Made by a program: the position numbers and the translations under genes
Part shown: positions 1 through 8,509 of the stretch, piece after piece
How positions within the stretch are numbered: position 1 is the stretch's first letter
Layout: each line of letters starts with the position of its first letter
The notes under the pieces: model-generated
What the model was told of the DNA's origin: nothing
The model's input: the letters and a program-made list of their open reading frames with translations, nothing else
Database searches by the model: none
Assembly (NCBI GenBank): GCA_964645285.1
Contig: CAZYDR010000142.1
Location: 1-8,509 of the forward strand
Direction of reading: 5' to 3'
From: JAYZAP01 sp964645285
Lineage (GTDB): Bacteria > Pseudomonadota > Alphaproteobacteria > JAAXGF01
Length of the DNA: 8,509 nucleotides

Positions 1-55
1 GAGCGCCGGTCTCCAAAACCGGAGGTTGGGGGTTCGAGGCCCTCCACTCCTGCCA
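1..55 (+). tRNA. trnW: tRNA-Trp (anticodon CCA), 5' part cut off by window edge
   Basis: Only the 3' part is present. The anticodon stem pairs 6-10 with 18-22 and closes a 7-base loop (11-17, CTCCAAA) with anticodon CCA at 13-15, which reads the Trp codon UGG. A 5-base variable loop (23-27) follows, then a T stem (28-32 with 40-44, one G-U pair) with T loop TTCGAGG at 33-39. The 3' acceptor strand is 45-51, the discriminator base is G52, and CCA is encoded at 53-55. The D arm and 5' acceptor strand lie before the window. No T-run follows, so the tRNA is probably co-transcribed with secE and released by processing. In alphaproteobacteria this tRNA commonly sits between tuf and secE. Confidence 0.96.
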
Positions 56-57
56 TG

Positions 58-95
58 TTCAACCACCGGTGTGATCCGGCCAGAGGCGGGTTGAA
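58..95 (+). other. Hairpin between tRNA-Trp and secE
   Basis: TTCAACC at 58-64 is perfectly complementary to GGTTGAA at 89-95. Inside it, CCGG at 66-69 can pair with CCGG at 76-79. The structure begins two bases after the tRNA CCA. Its 3' arm covers the purine-rich GAGGCGGG (83-90) and ends on the first base of the upstream ATG at 95. It could mark the tRNA 3' processing boundary, or hide the upstream start of secE. No T-run follows, so it is not an intrinsic terminator. Pairing was found by eye. Confidence 0.45.
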
Positions 96-121
96 TGGTG
101 GTGGGTTCGCGGGTGGCGCCT

Positions 122-319
122 ATGGCTAAGGCGACGCCACAAGAGTTTATTCGTCAGGTTCGTCAGGAAACCTCGAAGGTTACCTGGCCGACCCGTAAGG
201 AGACTGCGGTGACCACCGGCATGGTATTCGTGATGGTCACGGTCATGGCGGTGTTCTTTTTCTTTATTGATCAGATTCTCGCCTTTGGCGTGAAGCTGAT
301 ATTGGGTTTTGGGAGCTGA
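122..319 (+). CDS. secE: SecE, preprotein translocase subunit
   Basis: This is the small essential subunit of the SecYEG channel in the inner membrane, which clamps SecY during export and membrane insertion of proteins. The 65-residue product has the short single-span form typical of alphaproteobacteria. A cytoplasmic amphipathic helix (residues about 6-28) contains the family hallmark KVTWPTRKE at 19-27. One hydrophobic membrane segment follows at about 31-54, rich in V, M and F. The ATG at 122 is chosen because MAKATPQEFIRQVRQE matches the usual family N-terminus; it has only a weak upstream GGGTGG (111-116). An in-frame ATG at 95, preceded by GAGGCGGG, would add nine residues and cannot be excluded. 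The stop is 5 bases before nusG, so the two are probably one transcript. Confidence 0.93.
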   Translation: MAKATPQEFIRQVRQETSKVTWPTRKETAVTTGMVFVMVTVMAVFFFFIDQILAFGVKLILGFGS

Positions 320-324
320 CCCCA

Positions 325-855
325 ATGGCGATGCGTTGGTACATTGTTCATGTCTATTCGGGCTTCGAAAAGAAGGTCGAACAGGCGATCCGCGAGCAGG
401 CCCAGATCAAGGGCCTGGCCGAGCGGTTCGACCAGGTGTTGGTGCCGTCCGAGCAGGTCGTTGAGATGCGCCGGGGCCAGAAGATATCGTCGGATCGCAA
501 GTTCTTCCCCGGCTACGTGCTGGTCAGGATGGACATGAATGACGAGTCCTGGCATTTGGTCAAGAACACCCCCAAGGTCACTGGGTTTCTCGGTGGCGGC
601 GGTAAGCCGGTGCCGATTTCAGAAGCCGAGGCCAACCGTATCCTGCATCAGGTGCAGGAGGGGGTTGAACGGCCTAAGACCACGATTACCTTCGAGGTTG
701 GCGAGACCGTGCGGGTCAGCGACGGCCCCTTTACCTCGTTCAACGGCCTGGTCGAGGACGTCGATGAAGGACGCGAGCGGCTCAAGGTGGCCGTTTCGAT
801 CTTTGGCCGCGCCACGCCGGTTGAGTTGGAGTACACCCAGGTCGAAAAGACCTGA
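325..855 (+). CDS. nusG: NusG, transcription elongation and antitermination factor
   Basis: NusG binds the beta' clamp helices of RNA polymerase, suppresses pausing, and links the polymerase to Rho or to ribosomal protein S10. The 176-residue product has the standard two-domain layout. The NGN domain (about 4-112) opens with WYIVHVYSGFEKKV (5-18) and contains FFPGYVLVRM (60-69) and TPKVTGFLG (82-90). The C-terminal KOW domain (about 123-176) contains VGETVRVSDGPFTSFNG at 125-141. The start at 325 has GGGAG (311-315) nine bases upstream, inside the end of secE. ATG 331 (third codon) is a less likely alternative. The length is normal for a NusG without extra domains, and there is no sign of a specialised paralogue such as RfaH. 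Confidence 0.98.
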   Translation: MAMRWYIVHVYSGFEKKVEQAIREQAQIKGLAERFDQVLVPSEQVVEMRRGQKISSDRKFFPGYVLVRMDMNDESWHLVKNTPKVTGFLGGGGKPVPISEAEANRILHQVQEGVERPKTTITFEVGETVRVSDGPFTSFNGLVEDVDEGRERLKVAVSIFGRATPVELEYTQVEKT

Positions 856-863
856 TCGTTTTT

Positions 864-881
864 CGCCCGGTGTTCCGGGCG
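864..881 (+). other. GC hairpin just after nusG
   Basis: Seven perfect pairs (864-870 with 875-881) close a TGTT loop, starting 8 bases after the nusG stop. A T5 run lies before the hairpin (859-863), not after it, so it is not an intrinsic terminator on the + strand, and on the minus strand the run would read as A. A role in stabilising the secE-nusG message end, or in setting up the next RNA element, is possible but unproven. Confidence 0.5.
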
Positions 882-887
882 CTAATC

Positions 888-918
888 GCGTGGGAGGCCC
901 GCCATGGCCGTACCGCGC
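888..918 (+). promoter_or_regulatory. Candidate ribosomal protein L1 binding site in the rplK-rplA leader
   Basis: The outer helix pairs 888-893 (GCGTGG) with 913-918 (CCGCGC), including one G-U pair. An asymmetric internal loop has GA (894-895) on one side and GTA (910-912) on the other. The inner helix pairs 896-899 (GGCC) with 906-909 (GGCC) around a six-base loop (900-905). The core GTGGGAGG ... TACC matches the L1-binding helices 76-77 of 23S rRNA, which in E. coli carry GGUGGGAGG on one strand and UACCACC on the other (recalled, not searched). L1 is known to repress the L11-L1 operon by binding an rRNA mimic in the message. The element lies 41 bases before rplK, where such a control site is expected. 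Binding itself is inferred. Confidence 0.75.
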
Positions 919-922
919 ACCC

Positions 923-948
923 TGCGGTCTTTATCGACCGGCATTTTT
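923..948 (+). promoter_or_regulatory. Weak terminator-like hairpin before rplK
   Basis: CGGTC (925-929) pairs with GACCG (936-940) around a TTTATC loop. With G941 bulged, 923-924 can also pair with 942-943, giving seven pairs directly followed by T5 (944-948). This has the shape of an intrinsic terminator, but the stem is short and bulged. The rplK ribosome-binding site GAGGG (949-953) starts immediately after the T-run. It could be an attenuator working with the L1 site, or chance. Confidence 0.35.
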
Positions 949-959
949 GAGGGAACGTT

Positions 960-1388
960 ATGGCAAAGAAGATTGACGGTTACATCAAGCTCCATGTACC
1001 GGCGGCAAAAGCTAATCCATCGCCGCCAATTGGTCCGGCCCTGGGCCAGCGCGGCCTTAACATCATGGAGTTCTGCAAGGCGTTTAACGCCGAGACCCAG
1101 AGCATGGAGCCGGGCATGCCGATTCCGACGGTGATTACCGTCTACGCGGATCGCACGTTCAGTTTCACCACCAAGACACCGCCGGCGAGCTACTTCATCA
1201 AGAAGGCGGCGAAGCTGGACAAGGCGTCGGAGACGCCGGGACGGGAGACCGCAGGCCAGGTAACCATGACCCAGATTCGCGAGATCGCCGAGCTCAAGAT
1301 GGTTGATCTCAACGCAAACGACATCGACGCCGCCAGCCGCATTATTGCCGGCTCGGCACGGTCGATGGGCATCGAAGTGGTGGAGTAG
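960..1388 (+). CDS. rplK: 50S ribosomal protein L11
   Basis: L11 binds helices 43-44 of 23S rRNA at the base of the L7/L12 stalk, where it takes part in the GTPase-associated centre, in stringent-response signalling through RelA-type enzymes, and in thiostrepton action. The 142-residue product is of normal length. The N-terminal domain carries the proline-rich thiostrepton-site motif ANPSPPIGPALGQRGLNIME (18-37). The C-terminal rRNA-binding domain (about 74-142) ends in RIIAGSARSMGIEVVE (127-142), the family signature. The ATG at 960 has GAGGG (949-953) six bases upstream. rplA begins 5 bases after the stop, so L1 repression at the upstream RNA site would be expected to act on both genes through coupled translation. 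Confidence 0.98.
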   Translation: MAKKIDGYIKLHVPAAKANPSPPIGPALGQRGLNIMEFCKAFNAETQSMEPGMPIPTVITVYADRTFSFTTKTPPASYFIKKAAKLDKASETPGRETAGQVTMTQIREIAELKMVDLNANDIDAASRIIAGSARSMGIEVVE

Positions 1389-1393
1389 GAATC

Positions 1394-2101
1394 ATGGCAA
1401 AAGTAGGCAAACGAATGGCAGCGGCTCGCGAGGGCATTAATCGCGACGAGGCCGTGTCTCTGGACGAAGCGGTCAAGCTGCTGAAGGCGAGCGCCGGCGC
1501 CAAGTTCGATGAAACCATCGAGATTGCGCTTGGCCTCGGCGTAGATCCCCGTCACGCCGACCAGATGGTGCGTGGCATGGTGCAGTTGCCCCACGGCACC
1601 GGTAAGTCGGTTCGCGTGGCGGTCTTCGCCAAGGGTCCCAAGGCGGCCGAGGCCGAGGCGGCGGGTGCCGATCTGGTCGGCGCCGATGACCTCGCCGAGC
1701 GTATCCAGGCCGGCGAGATGGATTTCGAACGCTGCATCGCCACGCCCGACATGATGGCGGTGGTCGGCAAGCTGGGCCGGGTGCTCGGCCCGCGCGGGCT
1801 GATGCCCAACCCCAAGCTTGGCACGGTGACCCAGGATATCGCCGCGGCGGTGACCGCGGCCAAGGGCGGCGAGATTCAGTTCCGCGCCGAAAAGGCCGGC
1901 ATCATTCACGCCGGCGTGGGCAAGTCGAGCTTCAGTGAAGATCAGATTGCCGACAACCTGCGCGCCTTCATCGGCGCCATCAACCGGGCCAAGCCGTCCG
2001 GGGTCAAAGGCACCTACCTTAAGAGGGTGTCGATCAGTTCAACAATGGGACCTGGTATTCGTATCGACGTTGCCAGAGTTGCCGGCGTTACCAGCGCCTA
2101 A
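1394..2101 (+). CDS. rplA: 50S ribosomal protein L1
   Basis: L1 binds helices 76-78 of 23S rRNA and forms the mobile L1 stalk that guides deacylated tRNA out of the E site. It is also the usual repressor of its own operon. The 235-residue product has both domains: domain I from the two ends (about 1-68 and 160-235) and domain II in the middle (about 69-159). The family signature runs from IATPDMM (115-121) through GKLGRVLGPRGLMPNPK (125-141). The conserved RNA-contact region FRAEKAGIIHAGVGK (163-177) is intact. The start has TGGAG (1381-1385) and AGGA (1387-1390) upstream, overlapping the end of rplK. The likely mRNA target of this protein lies at 888-918, before rplK. Confidence 0.98.
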   Translation: MAKVGKRMAAAREGINRDEAVSLDEAVKLLKASAGAKFDETIEIALGLGVDPRHADQMVRGMVQLPHGTGKSVRVAVFAKGPKAAEAEAAGADLVGADDLAERIQAGEMDFERCIATPDMMAVVGKLGRVLGPRGLMPNPKLGTVTQDIAAAVTAAKGGEIQFRAEKAGIIHAGVGKSSFSEDQIADNLRAFIGAINRAKPSGVKGTYLKRVSISSTMGPGIRIDVARVAGVTSA

Positions 2102-2125
2102 TCGCGCTGGTATTTGTGAGATTTG

Positions 2126-2170
2126 CCACCGCTAAGGTGGTGAAGGTGAGAGGGCGGTAGCGTTCTCACC
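2126..2170 (+). other. Two tandem hairpins after rplA
   Basis: The first is CCACC (2126-2130) with GGTGG (2136-2140) around GCTAA. The second is GGTGAGA (2145-2151) with TCTCACC (2164-2170) around a 12-base loop. Neither is followed by a T-run, so they do not look like terminators. They sit between the rplA stop and the L10 leader and may separate the two regulatory units or be processing sites. I saw no convincing sigma-70 promoter nearby. Confidence 0.4.
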
Positions 2171-2316
2171 AACCTGTCCAAGACCGTGGGTGTCGTGGCG
2201 TGATTTTTTGCCGGGACTCAAAGGATGAGCGTATCCGCCCGCATAGGCAGGGGTCAGGTCCGGATCAGGGGCGCCGCGAGGCGCGCCGCCGGGGTTTGAA
2301 CTTCTGGGACAGGCGG
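2171..2316 (+). ncRNA. L10 (rplJ) mRNA leader-like structured RNA
   Basis: The 311-base gap between rplA and rplJ is where many bacteria carry the L10 leader, to which L10(L12)n binds to repress rplJ-rplL translation. A closing helix pairs CCTGTCC (2173-2179) with GGACAGG (2307-2313), about 130 bases apart. Inside it, GTGGGTG (2186-2192) can pair with CGCCCGC (2236-2242) using two G-U pairs. GGAT (2223-2226) can pair with ATCC (2233-2236), which competes with that helix by one base. GCGCC (2271-2275) pairs with GGCGC (2280-2284) around a GCGA tetraloop. The 5' linker between the first two helices (2180-2185) could hold the kink-turn known for this family, but I cannot assign its G-A pairs with confidence. 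The element is called from position and architecture, not from a covariance model match. Confidence 0.7.
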
Positions 2317-2384
2317 ACCGGACCCGGTCGGCTTGCTGGCTGGGTTCAAAAGCCAACGGGATTGGCGGTGGCCTTCGGGCGCAC
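2295..2384 (+). promoter_or_regulatory. Alternative helices and hairpins between the L10 leader and rplJ
   Basis: TTTGAAC (2295-2301) is perfectly complementary to GTTCAAA (2344-2350). That helix would enclose the 3' strand of the leader closing helix (2307-2313), so the two exclude each other unless a pseudoknot forms. Inside the enclosed part, GACCG (2316-2320) pairs with CGGTC (2325-2329). Downstream, GCCAA (2352-2356) pairs with TTGGC (2362-2366), and GTGGCC (2368-2373) pairs with GGC-CAC (2378-2384, one bulged G) around a TTCG tetraloop. None is followed by a T-run. The arrangement could pass a binding signal from the leader to the rplJ start, which is inference. Confidence 0.45.
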
Positions 2385-2401
2385 TGCAGTCCCTATGAAG
2401 T

Positions 2402-2405
2402 GGAG
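2402..2405 (+). promoter_or_regulatory. Ribosome-binding site deciding the rplJ GTG start
   Basis: GGAG lies seven bases before the GTG at 2413. It supports GTG 2413 over the in-frame ATG at 2395, which has no purine-rich site upstream, and over GTG 2200, which would translate the structured leader. Confidence 0.7.
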
Positions 2406-2412
2406 ACGACCA

Positions 2413-2931
2413 GTGGAGCGTACTCAAAAAGTGGAGATCGTTAGCGATCTGCACAACATCTTCGCCAACGCCGGCCTTGTGGTGGTTACCCACCAGAATG
2501 GTTTGACCGTTGGTGAGGCCACGGAGTTGCGCCGTCGGATGCGTGAGCAGAACGCGACCTACCGGGTGATCAAGAATAGCCTTACTCGGCGGGCGCTGGA
2601 AGACACGCCGTACACGGGCCTTGCGGAGCTGTTTCAAGGACAGACCGCGATCGCCTTTTCGGACGATCCGGTGGCCGCCGCGAAAGTGGCTTTCGACTAC
2701 GCCAAGACCAATGGCAAGCTGGTCATTCTGGGCGGGGCTATGGGCGACACGGTGTTTGATTCCAATGGAATCAAGGCGCTCGCCAATACGCCGCCGCTTG
2801 ATGATTCTCGCGGCAAACTGGTTGGGTTGCTCAATGCCCCGGCGACCAAGGTCGCTGGCGTGCTGCAGGCACCCGCCGGTCAGTTGGCGCGAATCCTCAG
2901 TGCTTATGCATCCCAGAAACAAGCGGCCTAG
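2413..2931 (+). CDS. rplJ: 50S ribosomal protein L10, GTG start
   Basis: L10 anchors the L7/L12 dimers to the 50S stalk base next to L11 and recruits translation GTPases indirectly. With L12 bound it represses its own message. From the GTG start the product is 172 residues, the normal length, and begins MERTQKVEIVSDLH as alphaproteobacterial L10 proteins do. The N-terminal rRNA-binding region includes VVVTHQNGLTVGEATELRRR (23-42) and the basic RVIKNSLTRRAL (51-62). The C-terminal part (about 137-172, alanine-rich, LVGLLNAP then VLQAPAGQLARIL) is the helix that carries L12 dimers. The reading frame stays open upstream to 2200, but those 71 codons overlap the leader RNA and resemble no L10 N-terminus. 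rplL follows after 80 bases. Confidence 0.96.
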   Translation: MERTQKVEIVSDLHNIFANAGLVVVTHQNGLTVGEATELRRRMREQNATYRVIKNSLTRRALEDTPYTGLAELFQGQTAIAFSDDPVAAAKVAFDYAKTNGKLVILGGAMGDTVFDSNGIKALANTPPLDDSRGKLVGLLNAPATKVAGVLQAPAGQLARILSAYASQKQAA

Positions 2932-2940
2932 GTCGGCCGC
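2923..2940 (+). other. GC-only hairpin carrying the rplJ stop codon in its loop
   Basis: GCGGCC (2923-2928) pairs perfectly with GGCCGC (2935-2940). The six-base loop (2929-2934) starts with the TAG stop codon of rplJ. There is no T-run after it. It could mark a message boundary, protect the upstream 3' end, or affect ribosome release before rplL. Function is unknown. Confidence 0.5.
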
Positions 2941-3011
2941 GTACCAGCGTGAACCCAGCAATCCATCGTTCAAACCTTAGCGACCGAACGTTTAATCGAG
3001 GAGACTAAATC

Positions 3012-3389
3012 ATGGCTGATCTGGCCAAAATCGCAGACGATCTTTCCGAACTCACGGTTCTTGAGGCGGCCGAACTGGCCACCATGCTCGAAGAAAAATG
3101 GGGTGTATCCGCCGCGGCGCCTGTCGCCGTTGCCGCCGCCGCCGGTGGCGCCGCCGAAGGTGCCGCCGCCGAAGAGCAAACCGAGTTCGCGGTCATTCTC
3201 GCCTCCTTCGGCGAGAAGAAAATCAACGTCATCAAGGAGGTCCGCGCGATTACCGGGCTGGGCCTCAAGGAAGCCAAGGACCTTGTCGAATCGGCGCCGG
3301 CGCCGATCAAGGAGGGCGCTACCAAGGACGAGGCGGCGGAGATCAAGACGAAGCTCGAAGAGGCGGGAGCAACGATTGAGATCAAGTAA
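3012..3389 (+). CDS. rplL: 50S ribosomal protein L7/L12
   Basis: L7/L12 is the multicopy stalk protein that recruits and activates EF-Tu, EF-G, IF2 and RF3. The 125-residue product has all three expected parts: an N-terminal dimerisation helix pair that binds L10 (1-32), a flexible Ala/Gly-rich hinge (33-55), and a C-terminal factor-binding domain (about 57-125). The domain contains EKKINVIKEVRAITGLGLKE (68-87) followed by AKDLVE (88-93), with the conserved basic and glycine residues that contact GTPases. The ribosome-binding site AGGAG (2999-3003) is strong and eight bases from the ATG, in keeping with the need to make several copies of L12 per L10. The 80-base gap from rplJ holds only the stop-codon hairpin and a weak CGTTC/GAACG pair (2967-2971, 2986-2990). 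Confidence 0.98.
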   Translation: MADLAKIADDLSELTVLEAAELATMLEEKWGVSAAAPVAVAAAAGGAAEGAAAEEQTEFAVILASFGEKKINVIKEVRAITGLGLKEAKDLVESAPAPIKEGATKDEAAEIKTKLEEAGATIEIK

Positions 3390-3403
3390 CGTCGATGCGT
3401 TGT

Positions 3404-3437
3404 CGGGGCGACCACGGCCAATGTCGTGGCTGCCTCG
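3404..3437 (+). promoter_or_regulatory. Long bulged hairpin in the rplL-rpoB spacer, possible attenuator or processing site
   Basis: Strands 3404-3410 and 3412-3416 pair with 3425-3430 and 3432-3437, giving twelve pairs with one G-U and two single-base bulges (A3411, T3431) around an eight-base loop. A T5 run (3448-3452) comes ten bases after the stem, too far for a classical terminator. In E. coli the same spacer holds a partial terminator and an RNase III cut site that lower rpoBC expression relative to the ribosomal genes. This hairpin is the natural candidate for a similar job here. Confidence 0.5.
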
Positions 3438-3464
3438 CCGCGCGTGCTTTTTGAATTTCGCTAT

Positions 3465-3504
3465 CGGCCTCACCGGCCGTGCTAAGAAACCGACGATTTA
3501 GTCG
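3465..3504 (+). other. Two small hairpins before rpoB
   Basis: CGGCC (3465-3469) pairs with GGCCG (3475-3479) around TCACC. CGAC (3491-3494) can pair with GTCG (3501-3504), which abuts the rpoB ribosome-binding site GAGG (3504-3507) and might affect access to it. The second is only four pairs and may be chance. Confidence 0.35.
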
Positions 3505-3514
3505 AGGAACACGC

Positions 3515-7576
<4,062 letters not shown>

Positions 7577-7594
7577 GGGCGGACCACAACGCCC
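7577..7594 (+). other. Hairpin immediately after the rpoB stop
   Basis: GGGCG (7577-7581) pairs with CGCCC (7590-7594) around an eight-base loop, beginning on the base after the rpoB stop. There is no T-run, so rpoC should be on the same transcript. The rest of the 75-base spacer holds a weak TCCC/GGGA pair (7622-7625, 7634-7637) and the rpoC ribosome-binding site. Confidence 0.35.
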
Positions 7595-7651
7595 CGAAGC
7601 GCGACGACCATATCAGGTGATTCCCGGTAACGTGGGATAAGGAGAAGTAGA

Positions 7652-8509
<858 letters not shown>

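Noticed and set aside
859..881. Possible intrinsic terminator after nusG
   Set aside because: The T5 run precedes the hairpin instead of following it, and on the minus strand it would read as A5. Neither strand gives the hairpin-then-T order.
539..976. 145-codon + strand frame overlapping nusG and the rplK start
   Set aside because: It is a shifted-frame shadow of nusG, rich in Arg, Pro and Ser as expected from reading GC-rich codons out of frame.
904..1134. Short frame starting at ATG 904 with GGGAGG well placed upstream, overlapping rplK out of frame
   Set aside because: The GGGAGG belongs to the rRNA-like core of the L1 site, and the ATG lies in its hairpin loop. The product resembles nothing and runs into the rplK coding region in another frame.
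1190..1909. 239-codon minus-strand frame across rplK and rplA
   Set aside because: It crosses two certain ribosomal protein genes on the opposite strand, and its product has no recognisable features.
2121..2150. TTGCCA at 2123-2128 as a possible -35 box for a separate rplJ promoter
   Set aside because: No plausible -10 box lies at 16-18 bases. The bases fall in the CCACC/GGTGG hairpin and read more simply as part of that stem.
2200..2412. 71-codon in-frame N-terminal extension of rplJ beginning at GTG 2200
   Set aside because: The translated extension matches no L10 N-terminus and would be encoded by the structured leader. GTG 2413 has a good ribosome-binding site and gives the normal 172-residue protein.
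3479..3514. 12-residue N-terminal extension of rpoB from GTG 3479
   Set aside because: The ATG at 3515 has a ribosome-binding site and gives the usual family N-terminus. The extension would overlap the spacer hairpins.

Overview
The window is a housekeeping stretch: the 3' end of tRNA-Trp, then secE, nusG, rplK (L11), rplA (L1), rplJ (L10), rplL (L7/L12), rpoB (beta) and the first 286 codons of rpoC (beta'). All genes are on the + strand. The order tRNA-Trp–secE–nusG–rplK–rplA–rplJ–rplL–rpoB–rpoC, the short 65-residue single-span SecE, and the RpoB wording (for example the N-terminal FGR...MPNLIEVQKSSY block and the GMTYAAPLKVTL block) point to an alphaproteobacterium, possibly Rhodospirillales-like. 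That placement rests on remembered family sequences, not on a search. The DNA is GC-rich, and the many long reading frames in other frames and on the minus strand are shadows.

Layout. Positions 1-55 are the anticodon arm, T arm, acceptor 3' strand and encoded CCA of tRNA-Trp. secE (122-319) and nusG (325-855) are 5 bases apart. A 104-base spacer holds a GC hairpin, a close mimic of the L1-binding site of 23S rRNA (888-918) and a weak terminator-like hairpin (923-948). rplK (960-1388) and rplA (1394-2101) are again 5 bases apart. The 311-base spacer 2102-2412 is highly structured and fits an L10 (rplJ) autoregulatory leader. rplJ (2413-2931, GTG start) and rplL (3012-3389) follow. A 125-base spacer with a 12-pair bulged hairpin precedes rpoB (3515-7576). 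A 75-base spacer leads to rpoC (7652 to the window end).

How they work together. SecE is part of the protein-export channel. NusG couples RNA polymerase to Rho and the ribosome. L11, L1, L10 and L7/L12 build the two mobile stalks and the GTPase-associated centre of the 50S subunit. RpoB and RpoC form the polymerase active site. The visible RNA structures suggest feedback at two points, L1 on rplK-rplA and L10(L12)n on rplJ-rplL, with possible uncoupling of rpoBC from the ribosomal genes at the rplL-rpoB spacer.

I found no previously undescribed system, mobile element, CRISPR array or foreign gene. Every protein looks intact and ordinary. The points worth a second look are RNA structures in the spacers. 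All base pairings were found by eye and no folding energies were computed.
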